Numbered from the stretch's first letter, positions 7,551 through 15,561 are shown. The stretch is DNA of 33,543 nucleotides from Halovenus sp. (GCA_003551945.1 PUNZ01000143.1:1-33543), one strand, 5' to 3'. Program-made: numbers and translations. Notes: a model not told the origin generated them from the letters alone.

Positions 7551-7560
7551 ACTCTTAAGA
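7551..7560 (+). promoter_or_regulatory. TATA-like box of the histone operon
   Basis: CTCTTAAGAT is centred about 28 bases upstream of the histone ATG, after a purine-rich CGGAAA that could be a BRE. The spacing supports a leaderless mRNA for the histone-deacetylase pair. Confidence 0.45.
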
Positions 7561-7583
7561 TTCCCACCGCCCCGTACTGTCGT

Positions 7584-8024
7584 ATGAGTGTTGAACTTCC
7601 GTTCGCGCCGGTCGACGAAGTAATCCGGCGCAATGCGGATGGGTTGCGTGTGAGCGCTGATGCTGCAGAGGAACTCGCACGGAAGATTCAACAGGAAGGG
7701 GCCCAGCGTGCAACAGTGGCTGCGCAACGAGCGGACGCAGACGGGCGAAAGACGCTGATGGCGTCGGATTTCGGTCATAACTCGCTTCCGGAAAAGGAGG
7801 AACTTGCGCTACCGATTGCTCCAGTTGACCGGGTAGCCCGATTGGATATTGACGACCGATACCGCGTCTCAATGGACGCCCGAATTGCACTTGCGTCCGA
7901 ACTTGAGGGGTACGCGGATACGGTTGCGGCCGCCGCTGCGTTGCTGGCACGACATGCTGACAGGCGAACAATCAAATCCGATGACATCCAACTATACACA
8001 GAGCTAACACAGTATTTCGAATGA
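7584..8024 (+). CDS. hstA: Haloarchaeal double-fold histone
   Basis: The 146-residue protein contains two histone folds in one chain. The first covers about residues 5-64 (LPFAPVDEVIRRNADGLRVS onward) and the second about 77-140 (LPIAPVDRVARLDIDDRYRV onward, ending in TIKSDDIQLYTELTQYF). Each has the typical short-long-short helix pattern and starts with the LPxAPVxRxxR motif. Fused tandem histones are normal for haloarchaea; the homologue is called HstA in Haloferax and HpyA in Halobacterium. The protein is acidic, so simple compaction of DNA as in methanogens is uncertain. In Halobacterium the histone is not essential and behaves more like a regulator. There is no N-terminal tail for acetylation. 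The stop overlaps the start of the deacetylase-family gene by ATGA. Confidence 0.95.
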   Translation: MSVELPFAPVDEVIRRNADGLRVSADAAEELARKIQQEGAQRATVAAQRADADGRKTLMASDFGHNSLPEKEELALPIAPVDRVARLDIDDRYRVSMDARIALASELEGYADTVAAAAALLARHADRRTIKSDDIQLYTELTQYFE

Positions 8025-9034
8025 GGTTTGGATATCGCGAGGTCTGTCTGGAGCACGAAACTGGCCCACGCCACCCTGAGAGCCCAGACCGTCTCCGGGC
8101 AGTCAGACAGAAACTCAAAGAGTGTCATGGCGTCACCTACGTCGACGCTGATTCTGCCGACCGAGACCGTCTCGAAGCCGTCCATGATGATGAGTACGTT
8201 GAAACGTTTGAGGGGTTCTGTGCACGAGGCGGCGGTAACTGGGATGCAGATACCGTCGCCAGCCAAGAGACGTGGGATGCCGCGCGTGCAAGCGCCGGAC
8301 TTGCGGAGTGGGCAGCAGAGTCCGCCCTCGAAGGTAACGATGGCCGTGAGACACCATTCTCACTTGGCCGACCGCCTGGCCACCATGCTGTCGAAGACGA
8401 TGCCATGGGCTTTTGTTTTTTCAACAATGCCGCCGTCGCCGCCCAATCCGTCATCGACAGTGGTGCGGCCGAACGGGTTGCCATCTTTGACTGGGATGTC
8501 CATCACGGAAATGGCACCCAAGATATCTTCTATGAACAGGGGGATGTGTTCTATATCTCCATTCATGAACGAGGTCTCTATCCCGGAAGCGGTGCAATCG
8601 ATGAAACTGGATCGCACGACGGGGACGGGACGACAATGAATATCCCGTTCCCACCAGGAACAACTGGTGGTGCCTTTTTGGAAGCGCTCTCTTCAGTTAT
8701 CGGTCCAGCCCTTGTCGCATACGACCCAGATTTGTTTTTAATTAGTGCTGGATTCGATGCGCATGAACACGACCCAATCTCACGAATGCGTGTCTCAACG
8801 GAGGACTTCGGTCGCATGACACAATCAGTCAGTGAGATTGCTGCTGAGACCGACGCCGCGCTCGGGTTCATCCTCGAGGGTGGGTATGGCCTTGATACGC
8901 TCTCGGAGAGCATACGAATGGTACATGAAGTCTTTGACGGGTATCAACCCCCGCCGGCCGATGGCGAGATCAGCGACGGAGCACAGAGTGTCCTCGCTGA
9001 TGTCAAAGAACAAGGGTTTCGCGGCGTGGAGTGA
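8021..9034 (+). CDS. Histone deacetylase family protein (AcuC/HdaI-like)
   Basis: The 337-residue protein has every catalytic element of class I/II arginase-fold deacetylases: RPPGHHA (117-123) with the His pair, GFCFFNNAAVAA (130-141), DWDVHHGNGTQ (157-167) with zinc ligands Asp159 and His161, SAGFDAHEHDP (242-252) with the third ligand Asp246, and LEGGYG (285-290) with the transition-state Tyr289. It should therefore be an active zinc deacylase in the cytoplasm. Natural substrates in archaea are not settled; candidates include acetyl-lysine on proteins, acetylpolyamines and small acetylated metabolites. The ATG overlaps the histone stop codon (ATGA), so both are made from one mRNA. Archaeal histones here have no tail, so the histone is not an obvious substrate. 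Confidence 0.93.
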   Translation: MRFGYREVCLEHETGPRHPESPDRLRAVRQKLKECHGVTYVDADSADRDRLEAVHDDEYVETFEGFCARGGGNWDADTVASQETWDAARASAGLAEWAAESALEGNDGRETPFSLGRPPGHHAVEDDAMGFCFFNNAAVAAQSVIDSGAAERVAIFDWDVHHGNGTQDIFYEQGDVFYISIHERGLYPGSGAIDETGSHDGDGTTMNIPFPPGTTGGAFLEALSSVIGPALVAYDPDLFLISAGFDAHEHDPISRMRVSTEDFGRMTQSVSEIAAETDAALGFILEGGYGLDTLSESIRMVHEVFDGYQPPPADGEISDGAQSVLADVKEQGFRGVE

Positions 9035-9083
9035 CGGTACCCAAACCGGATAGCATTTGACGGAGGCCATCGCATGCTCACTT

Positions 9084-10265
9084 ATGGATACCCAACCAAT
9101 TGGTGAGCTTTTGCCACCTGAACGGATGTTGATGGGCCCTGGTCCAAGCGATACGCACCCGCGCGTTTTGCGTGCGTTTTCGATACCGCCAGTCGGCCAT
9201 CTTGACCCGTCGTTCGTCGAGATTATGGATGAAGTGCAGTCGTTGTTGCGGACGGTATTTCGAACGGATAACAGATGGACGATTCCGGTGAGTGGGACCG
9301 GCTCAGCGGCGATGGAAACCGCGATTGGTAACCTGACAGAGCCGGGAGATACCGTGTTGGTTCCCGGGAATGGGTATTTCGGTGAGCGGATGGCGAAAAT
9401 GGTCAAACGGGCTGGTGGAGAGCCCGTGGTCGTCGACGCCCCTTGGGGCGAACCACTCTCCATTGAAGCAGTGAAAACGGAATGTGAAGCACATGACCCA
9501 GACATTGTGTGTTTCGTCCATGCTGAGACAAGCACAGGCGTCAAACAACCACGGGTTGCGGAGCTGACAGGCGTTGCACATGACCACGGTGCGATTGTCA
9601 TTGCCGATACGGTCACTTCACTTGGCGGCGTTGAACTCGAAGTTGACGACTGGGGTATCGACGCGGCATACTCGGCCGGCCAGAAGTGTCTTAGTTGCCC
9701 CCCGGGAGCAAGCCCGCTGACGCTCTCTGACCGGGCAGTGGAGAAAGTCACCAGCCGCGATGATCCTGTCCGGTCGTGGTATCTCGACTTGACAGAACTT
9801 GGCTCGTACTGGGGAGAGGAGCGTGCCTACCACCACACCGCCCCAATCAACAATATCTACGCGTTGCGAGAAGCACTCCGCATTGCTGTTGACGAGGGGC
9901 TTGAATCACGCTGGGACCGTCACGAGCGGGTTGCCGGAGCGCTTCGGGACGGTGTCACGGCAATGGGGCTTTCACTCAACGCTGACCCAGAGTTCTGGCT
10001 TCCATCGCTGAATGCGGTTCGACTCCCTGATGGGGTCGATGACGGGGCTGTTATCGAACACTTACTCACCGAGTACAGTATCGAAGTCGCCTCCGGACTC
10101 GGTGCGCTTTCCGGTGACATCCTTCGGATCGGCTGTATGGGCCACAGCGCAAAACCCGAGAACGTTCTGGCGGTTGTTGCTGCACTCGGTGATGCCCTCG
10201 AACGACAAGGGGCGGTCGTCGATGCTGCTGCTGGTCTCGAAGCAACGACTGAAGCTCTAAGATAG
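9084..10265 (+). CDS. Class V aminotransferase (alanine/serine-glyoxylate or serine-pyruvate type)
   Basis: The start at 9084 (MDTQPIGELLPPERMLMGPGP) gives 393 residues and places the conserved LMGPGPS near the N-terminus; a TTG at 9057 is not needed. It is a fold-type I PLP enzyme. Substrate/PLP contacts are at SGTGSAAMETA (70-80), the PLP-stacking and Asp region is IADTVTSLGG (173-182, Asp175), and the Schiff-base lysine is Lys201 in SAGQKCLSCPPG. RIGCMG near the end corresponds to the carboxylate-binding Arg. The family transfers amino groups between alanine or serine and glyoxylate or pyruvate in the cytoplasm. The precise substrate cannot be told from sequence; phosphonate aminotransferases are a remote alternative. 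It ends 12 bases before the convergent glycosylase gene. Confidence 0.9.
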   Translation: MDTQPIGELLPPERMLMGPGPSDTHPRVLRAFSIPPVGHLDPSFVEIMDEVQSLLRTVFRTDNRWTIPVSGTGSAAMETAIGNLTEPGDTVLVPGNGYFGERMAKMVKRAGGEPVVVDAPWGEPLSIEAVKTECEAHDPDIVCFVHAETSTGVKQPRVAELTGVAHDHGAIVIADTVTSLGGVELEVDDWGIDAAYSAGQKCLSCPPGASPLTLSDRAVEKVTSRDDPVRSWYLDLTELGSYWGEERAYHHTAPINNIYALREALRIAVDEGLESRWDRHERVAGALRDGVTAMGLSLNADPEFWLPSLNAVRLPDGVDDGAVIEHLLTEYSIEVASGLGALSGDILRIGCMGHSAKPENVLAVVAALGDALERQGAVVDAAAGLEATTEALR

Positions 10266-10277
10266 CGCCTTCGCGGC

Positions 10278-10910
10278 CTAGTCACACAGGCGTCGCAGTG
10301 TTCGCTCAATTTTGGCGTGATACTCATCGGACGTATACCCGAGCCGCTTGACCCAGACGTTTTGATAGGACGGATGAATGAGCGGCACGACTGTCGTCCC
10401 AAGTGAGGGACAAGAAATTGGCTCAAGAACGGTCTCCAGAAACCCATTAAGGTGTTTGTCAGCGAGTGAGAGAACTGATTTTGTGGCGTGTTTACCAGTT
10501 GGCACGATAACGCTCGGCTCGATAGTCTCGATTTCAGTTTGAAGATACGGTCGACAGTTTCGTCGCTCCGCTGGCGTTGGCTCACGGTTGCTCCCTTCGT
10601 CGTTGCTCGGAAAGCATTTGACCGCGTTCGTAAAATAACAGTTGCCCGCACAAAATCCAGCCTCAGCGAGCATCTCTCTGATTTTTCGACCGGAGTGTCG
10701 TGAGGTGTATGCCATCCCCGTCCAGTTACCGCCCTGCCAGTCATTCGCGTTAGGATTGCCAGCACCGGGTGCCTCACCGACGACCACAAGTGAGGCATCG
10801 AGCGGCCCATTCCCCCATGAAATACAGTTTCGTGCGGAAACAAGTGCTGGACACTGTTGACAGTCGGGTGCCAGAGCATGCTGGAGGTCTGTTGACGGAA
10901 ACTGTGGCAT
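10278..10910 (-). CDS. Uracil-DNA glycosylase, family 4-type (iron-sulphur)
   Basis: This protein removes uracil from DNA, the first step of base excision repair of deaminated cytosine. Motif 1 is VVVGEAPGAG (about residue 46-55 counted from the alternative ATG at 10922) and motif 2 is HPSYQN. Four cysteines fit the [4Fe-4S] cluster of family 4: the CQQC pair at the N-terminus, CYFTNAVKC in the middle (second Cys) and NCRPYL. NAVKCFP and the PSVIVPTGKHA strand are also family features. Two in-frame starts exist, 10922 and 10910; the shorter one (MPQFPSTDLQ) looks more natural. The gene is divergent from the PHP gene and convergent with the aminotransferase, so it stands alone. It is one of possibly several UDGs in the genome. 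Confidence 0.87.
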   Translation of the reverse strand: MPQFPSTDLQHALAPDCQQCPALVSARNCISWGNGPLDASLVVVGEAPGAGNPNANDWQGGNWTGMAYTSRHSGRKIREMLAEAGFCAGNCYFTNAVKCFPSNDEGSNREPTPAERRNCRPYLQTEIETIEPSVIVPTGKHATKSVLSLADKHLNGFLETVLEPISCPSLGTTVVPLIHPSYQNVWVKRLGYTSDEYHAKIERTLRRLCD

Positions 10911-11002
10911 GTGCTCTATCACAACATTAGGTGCTGTAAGTGAGTATATTTCGGTGAGAATAGACCGGGTCGCTTTTGGCCTTCACGAGCAAATCCCAGG
11001 GT

Positions 11003-11677
11003 GTGCTTTCATTCGAGTTGCACTGTCACTCTGAACGGTCACACGATGGGGCTGACCCGGTTCCCACCATGCTCAAAGCGGCGAACGAGGCGGGATTGGA
11101 TGGCCTTGTTGTTACTGACCACGACGCTATCGAAGCGAGCAAGACCGCTGTCAAATTAGCCCCAGAATACGACTTACTGGCTATCCCAGGTATCGAAGTC
11201 TCTAGTTCGGATGGCCATGTACTGGCGCTAGGCGTTGACCAACTTGTTCCTGCTGGCGAGCCGTTCGTAGAGACCGTTGCGATGATTCATTCACAGGGTG
11301 GCGTTGCTGTCGTTCCGCATCCGTATCAGCGGTTGCGAAAAGGGGTGCTTGCGAACGTACCGGAAGCGGAACTATCTGTGGCGGATGCAATCGAGGTCTA
11401 TAATTCACGATTTCTGACGGGCTGGACAAACAGAAAGGCTGAGCGGCTAGCTGAACGACTTGATATGGCGAAGACGGCTGGAAGCGATGCGCACGTCGCC
11501 GAAATGGTTGGAAGGGCAATCACGAAAATTAACGCGGAACCGACGAGGGAGTCGGTGTTGGATGCGATTCGGTCCGGTCGAACCGCCGTCGATGGGCAAC
11601 GAACACCGCTCCCGGTCACGATTCGACAGGCAAGTGGTACTGCCCGCCGTCGATTCAAGAAGAAACTGAACCAATGA
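11003..11677 (+). CDS. PHP-domain metal-dependent phosphoesterase
   Basis: A GTG start at 11003 gives 224 residues opening MLSFELHCHS, the usual N-terminus of stand-alone PHP proteins; a TTG at 10976 would add nine residues, and a TATA-like GTATATT near 10943-10950 fits either. All PHP motifs are present: HCH (7-9) with Asp15, TDHD (38-41), PGIEV (62-66, Glu65), VVPHPY (103-108) and GSDAH (160-164). These bind two or three metal ions and hydrolyse phosphoesters in related enzymes such as histidinol phosphatase, the polymerase PHP domain and RNase AM-type exonucleases. The C-terminus is basic (RRRFKKKLNQ), unusual in this acidic proteome, and might contact nucleic acid. It overlaps the next gene by ATGA. 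Substrate unknown. Confidence 0.86.
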   Translation: MLSFELHCHSERSHDGADPVPTMLKAANEAGLDGLVVTDHDAIEASKTAVKLAPEYDLLAIPGIEVSSSDGHVLALGVDQLVPAGEPFVETVAMIHSQGGVAVVPHPYQRLRKGVLANVPEAELSVADAIEVYNSRFLTGWTNRKAERLAERLDMAKTAGSDAHVAEMVGRAITKINAEPTRESVLDAIRSGRTAVDGQRTPLPVTIRQASGTARRRFKKKLNQ

Positions 11678-12765
11678 CGCTCCGTGGCACCACTCCCGAG
11701 ACCGTCCGTCGTGCGCTTGAGACTGGGGAGCCGTTGCCCGGAACTGCCGGATTTGCTGGGGAGGTTGATGGAACACTCGTTCGTGATGTACTTGGCAGAC
11801 AGCCGCTCTTTTATGACACTGAAACCGACGCCTGGAGCTTTGAGCGAACTGCGCTGGAGCGGCCAGTGTCATTTCCTGCTGGCTCAGCTCTGGACGAGGG
11901 TCAACCGTCGCCAATCCAGACATGGACGCTTCCATCGATTGACCCTGAAACCGACCACGAGACAGCCATTGAGGCGGTTCGAACCGCCATTGAAACAGCA
12001 GTAGGGGCTGTGGATACCGACGGGTTGGCACTTGCGTTTTCTGGTGGTATCGACTCAGCGCTGCTTGCCGCGCTTTTGGATGTCCCGTTGTATACCGTTG
12101 GATTCCCGGATAGTCACGACCTTACGGCAGCCCGAACTGCAGCGGCGTTGCTGGATGCAGAGCTCAGAGAGGTCATTCTGACCCATGAAGACATTGAGCG
12201 TGCGCTCACTCCTGTCGTCGAAGCGGTTGGGCGAACAAATGCCATGGATATTCAGATTGCGCTTGGGCTATACTTTGCGGGCGAACAGATTGCTGCCGAC
12301 GGGTTTGAAACAGTCGCACTGGGGCAGGGTGCCGACGAACTGTTTGGGGGCTACGCCAAGGTTGAAAAGGCACCGGATGACCACCGGGTCGAGGCGGATA
12401 CTGTTCGGGGTGCACGCCGAGAGGTCATGAAAACACTCCCTGACCAACTTGAGCGAGATGTGCTCACGCTCCGAGCAGCTGGAGTGGAGCCCGTCACTCC
12501 ATTGCTTCATGATGCTGTTGTTCATGCAGCACTGGCGCTCCCGGACGAATTGTTAGTCAGCGAGAAGCATCGCAAAGTTGCGCTTCGTCGTGCTGTCTAT
12601 GACTGGCTCCCCAAAGAACTCGCATGCAGACCCAAAAAAGCCATGCAGTACGGAACGCTTGTTTCACGCGAACTTGACCGGCTTGCTCGACAAGCAGGAT
12701 ACAAACGGCGAATGGATAACCACATCCAACAGTTTATCGAATCCAGACGACCTGCTTCGGACTAG
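11674..12765 (+). CDS. Asparagine-synthase-like ATP pyrophosphatase with degenerate glutaminase half
   Basis: The 363-residue protein has the adenylating domain of asparagine synthetase B: the ATP-PPase P-loop AFSGGIDSALLAALL (121-135), and GQGADELFGGY (217-227), the signature that binds aspartyl-AMP. The C-terminus includes the conserved KxxLRRAxxxWLP region. True AsnB proteins are over 450 residues and start with Cys2, the glutaminase nucleophile. Here residue 2 is Thr, and only a remnant of the class II glutaminase is seen (VRDVLGRQPLFYDTE, 36-50). It therefore cannot release ammonia from glutamine in the normal way and may use free ammonia or another nucleophile. Similar short forms are amide synthetases of unknown substrate. 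It is translationally coupled to the PHP gene (ATGA), so the two likely share a pathway, not identified here. Confidence 0.82.
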   Translation: MTLRGTTPETVRRALETGEPLPGTAGFAGEVDGTLVRDVLGRQPLFYDTETDAWSFERTALERPVSFPAGSALDEGQPSPIQTWTLPSIDPETDHETAIEAVRTAIETAVGAVDTDGLALAFSGGIDSALLAALLDVPLYTVGFPDSHDLTAARTAAALLDAELREVILTHEDIERALTPVVEAVGRTNAMDIQIALGLYFAGEQIAADGFETVALGQGADELFGGYAKVEKAPDDHRVEADTVRGARREVMKTLPDQLERDVLTLRAAGVEPVTPLLHDAVVHAALALPDELLVSEKHRKVALRRAVYDWLPKELACRPKKAMQYGTLVSRELDRLARQAGYKRRMDNHIQQFIESRRPASD

Positions 12766-13182
12766 TGCCCAACCAATTCTTATCTACAGTAAGGGACAGC
12801 CAGTCAGGGAATCATATCTCTTTTCTGAGCCCTTGCCAAAAACATATAATATGTGATATTATTTCAGGTAAAACGTGTGCATGAGTTGTATATATCTCTG
12901 TCAATATGTGTCACTATATCTGAGTAATATCCTATCATCTCGTTGCTTTGAGCGTGACAGTGTCAGCCGTAGAGTGTGGTGCGACTACCCTGAGCGGCGG
13001 ATTCATCTAATGAGAACCGACTGTACTGTTTCCCAAGGCTGTGCAATTCAGTAGTCTATTTCTACTTTCTCCGTGGTGGCAGTTTTCACACACCTTGGCT
13101 TTCGTCCTTCACGCTGACAGAGACGTATAGTGAACGACATATTTATTAGAATCAGACAAGTAACTAATTGTGGATACAAATA
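12766..13182. other. AT-rich gap without a recognisable gene
   Basis: About 417 bases separate the asparagine-synthase-like gene from PadR. No coding frame on either strand resembles a protein, and no tRNA-like fold is seen. The part from 12830 to 12950 is strongly AT-rich, with several TATA-like runs (ACATATAATATG, GTATATATCTC, ACTATATCTG). A TATTTATTA at 13139-13147 could be the PadR promoter. The region may be regulatory or a decayed gene. Confidence 0.5.
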
Positions 13183-13458
13183 ATGTATGACCTGACAGGC
13201 TTTCAGCGTGACCTCCTCTATGTCATCGCTGGACGTGAGGAGCCCCATGGGCTTGCAATTAAACAAGAACTTGAACAGTACTACGAAAAAGAGATTCACC
13301 ACGGTCGGCTCTATCCAAACCTCGATACACTGGTTGACAAAGGGCTTGTCGAGAAAGGACAGCGCGACCGACGAACGAACTTTTACAGTCTGACCCGCCG
13401 AGGCCGTCGCGAGATTGAGGCCCGCCACGAGTGGGAAAGTCAGTACGTCGACGCCTGA
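13183..13458 (+). CDS. PadR-family transcriptional regulator
   Basis: The ATG at 13183 (MYDLTGFQRDLLYVIAG) gives 91 residues; an upstream ATG would add five unlike residues. It is a small winged-helix protein covering the PadR domain. The core is the helix-turn-helix with HGLAIKQELEQYYEKEIHHG, then GRLYPNLDTLVDKGLVEKG and the wing TNFYSLTRRGRREIE. There is no separate ligand domain and only a short C-terminal dimerisation helix, as in the compact PadR group conserved across haloarchaea. It should bind DNA as a dimer and usually represses its own or neighbouring genes. The long AT-rich gap in front may contain its operator. It faces a class III aminotransferase gene 175 bases downstream with its own TATA box; whether it regulates that gene is unknown. 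Confidence 0.92.
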   Translation: MYDLTGFQRDLLYVIAGREEPHGLAIKQELEQYYEKEIHHGRLYPNLDTLVDKGLVEKGQRDRRTNFYSLTRRGRREIEARHEWESQYVDA

Positions 13459-13564
13459 TAGACCTCGGTTGTGCTATTTTCAGCGGGATATCTATTTTCA
13501 GGAATGCACTTGCTCGCGAAATACTTCAAGAATGTACATATGTATTGCTCTCTGTTCAACATTC

Positions 13565-13597
13565 GTCATACTATTCTCGTAGAAATGCGAATATGAC
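13565..13597. promoter_or_regulatory. Inverted repeat upstream of the aminotransferase TATA box
   Basis: GTCATA (13565-13570) and TATGAC (13592-13597) form an interrupted inverted repeat just upstream of AATTATATAGG (13603-13613), the likely TATA box of the next gene. The position suits an activator or repressor site, possibly for the neighbouring PadR protein. The half-sites are short and could be chance. Confidence 0.25.
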
Positions 13598-13633
13598 AGT
13601 TGGAATTATATAGGGTCTCTCCGAACCCTGGGT

Positions 13634-14977
13634 ATGGACCGCGATAGCGTCGAACCCAAGGTGGATAGTCTTCCAGGGGAGCAGGCAGCCGAGGTCGTTT
13701 CGTATCACCACCAATTTGCCGCACCGAGTACCTATATTTACGAGTTCGTCTGGGACCACACCGCACCAGCAATTGGTCCATTCTGTACCGATATTGATGG
13801 GAACGTGTTGATGGATTTCACCGGACAGGTTGGTGCGATGCCGTTGGGCTATAATAACCCGAAGCTACTCGATAGATTTGCCGAGTTCGATATCATCGAC
13901 CCGCTCAAAATTGCTGGGCAGGATTTTTACCTTCCGGCAGCTGCTGTTTCTGAAGACGACCGATTACCTGGGCCGGCGGATTTGATGTCGCGACTGACCG
14001 ACATCTCCTCGCAGTATGGGATGGATACGGTGTTTCTTTCGAACAGTGGTGCCGAGGCCGTCGAGAATGCGCTCAAAATCAGCTTTGATGACACGCACGG
14101 AAAGTATGTCATCACCTGCGAAGGTGCGTTTCACGGGCGAACGCTCGGGACGCTTTCGCTCAACCGGTCAAAGGAGGTCTACAGACGACATTTCCCAGAG
14201 ATTGCAAGCGTGCAGGAAATCCCATTTTGTACAGACCGGGCATGTACTGCTGAGACTTGCGACTGTGGCTTTTTCTTCGACGAGATATCGGCGCTCCGCC
14301 GGATGCTCGCTGACGGCTCAGGCTACGTGAACCCCGCAGAAGTTGCCGGCCTTATTTTCGAACCAATTCAGGGCGAAGGCGGATACCGATTCCCGAGCGA
14401 GTCCTTCGCCTCGGAAATTGCGGCCTGTGCAAAAGCGTTTGATATCCCGATTATCGTTGACGAAGTCCAGTCCGGGGTTGGCCGAACCGGCGAGTGGTGG
14501 GCGTCCGACCACTATCCGTTCGAACCGGACGTCATCGCCAGTGCGAAAGGGCTCCGCGTTGGTGCAACTATCTCTCGAAGTGATGTTTTCCCAGAAGAAA
14601 AGGGGCGTCTTTCCTCGACATGGGGTGCTGGTGATATCCTCTCGTCTGCACAGGGCGTTTTGACCCTCGATGCGATAGCGGAGTATGATTTGCGGGACAA
14701 TGCCGTCGCTCGCGGGATGTTGTTCAAAGACCTGTTAGCCGAACACGCTCCTGAGGGGGTCGTGGATGTCCGCGGAAAAGGGTTGATGTTGGGTGTCGAA
14801 TTTGTCTCCCAAGAATACCGTGACGCCGTCGAGGCCGCAGCATTCGAACGAGGATTGCTCGTTATTGGCTGTGGGACCAAAACAATCCGCCTCTTACCAC
14901 CGCTTGATGTGACCGAGCGGGAAGTGCATCTCGGTGTGGAGTTACTCACAGCGGCCTGTGCTGAAGCCGCGAATTAA
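13634..14977 (+). CDS. Class III aminotransferase (4-aminobutyrate/ornithine/lysine type) with Cys-rich insert
   Basis: The 447-residue fold-type I PLP enzyme has SNSGAEAVENALK (136-148), the PLP-contact GAFHGRT (164-170), the EPIQGEGG (243-250) loop, VDEVQSGVGRTG (275-286) with Asp276, and ASAKGLRVG (302-310) with Schiff-base Lys305. The second half carries VRGKGLMLGVEF and IRLLPPL. The family transfers the terminal amino group of substrates such as GABA, ornithine, acetylornithine or lysine to 2-oxoglutarate. The exact substrate is not decidable. Residues 199-211 carry four cysteines (Cys199, 204, 209, 211) between the HGRT and EGG motifs, which could bind a metal. Length is normal. AATTATATAGG at 13603-13613 marks a promoter about 26 bases upstream. 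It converges with the next gene, 3 bases apart. Confidence 0.9.
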   Translation: MDRDSVEPKVDSLPGEQAAEVVSYHHQFAAPSTYIYEFVWDHTAPAIGPFCTDIDGNVLMDFTGQVGAMPLGYNNPKLLDRFAEFDIIDPLKIAGQDFYLPAAAVSEDDRLPGPADLMSRLTDISSQYGMDTVFLSNSGAEAVENALKISFDDTHGKYVITCEGAFHGRTLGTLSLNRSKEVYRRHFPEIASVQEIPFCTDRACTAETCDCGFFFDEISALRRMLADGSGYVNPAEVAGLIFEPIQGEGGYRFPSESFASEIAACAKAFDIPIIVDEVQSGVGRTGEWWASDHYPFEPDVIASAKGLRVGATISRSDVFPEEKGRLSSTWGAGDILSSAQGVLTLDAIAEYDLRDNAVARGMLFKDLLAEHAPEGVVDVRGKGLMLGVEFVSQEYRDAVEAAAFERGLLVIGCGTKTIRLLPPLDVTEREVHLGVELLTAACAEAAN

Positions 14978-14980
14978 TCG

Positions 14981-15508
14981 TTAGTGGAGTGTCCCTTCTC
15001 GGTGCTTGACATCATAGGCAAACAAAGCGTATCCAACTGCCTCGGGCGAATAACCTGTCTGTTCTGCAATCTCACGGATTGGCCCAATCATCGTTACATA
15101 ATCTGCCGCATCGAATGATTCCTTACGTCCGTCCAGATACTCAAACCGTTCGAGCGTCGCCCACACCCGTGTATCAACGACAGCATGCGTTTCTGGGTCA
15201 AGTGCAGTAAGGACGCACGAAGCCGTTGGTGCCTTGAATCCACGTAGCCCAGAAAGTAGGTGAATCTTCGAAAAGTCGCCTGAGACGGAGATGACGTTCT
15301 CCGTCACTTCACGACAGCGTGATTGTGGATTCCGTTTGACGTGATGGGCACTGCGAGTTGAGGATTCATATGCAATTTCGTACAGTTGGTCGCGTGTGAG
15401 ATAGCCCTGCTCTCGATACCAGTTGCCAAACTCTGATAAGCGCTCCGGCAACACACCTTGTGTCTGTTCGTAGTACGCAAGATAGTCCTCGATGAGCGAG
15501 TGGTCCAT
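14981..15508 (-). CDS. Uncharacterised protein with helix-hairpin-helix glycosylase-like signature
   Basis: The 175-residue protein is not recognised as a named family. Residues 84-117 read like the HhH-GPD core of base-excision DNA glycosylases: a hairpin-like LLSGLRGFKAPTASCVLTAL followed by DPETHAVVDTRVWATL. In endonuclease III the corresponding stretch is LPGxGRKTAxxVL followed by VDTHxxR. The catalytic Asp would be Asp112, while the catalytic Lys position of bifunctional enzymes is Pro94 here, although a Lys is present at 92. The N-terminus is Tyr-rich and helical, and no Fe-S cysteines are seen. It could be a monofunctional lesion glycosylase or a non-catalytic DNA-binding relative. This reading is by eye and needs profile search. 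It is upstream of and separate from the convergent aminotransferase. Confidence 0.72.
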   Translation of the reverse strand: MDHSLIEDYLAYYEQTQGVLPERLSEFGNWYREQGYLTRDQLYEIAYESSTRSAHHVKRNPQSRCREVTENVISVSGDFSKIHLLSGLRGFKAPTASCVLTALDPETHAVVDTRVWATLERFEYLDGRKESFDAADYVTMIGPIREIAEQTGYSPEAVGYALFAYDVKHREGTLH

Positions 15509-15561
15509 ACCAAGACAACTGTGCTTGTGTGCCGCAAAGATTCCGGTTTTTGTGTATTGCG

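Noticed and set aside
13048-13428. Leftward 126-codon frame opposite PadR
   Set aside because: The plus-strand PadR domain is clear; the reverse frame has no recognisable motif.
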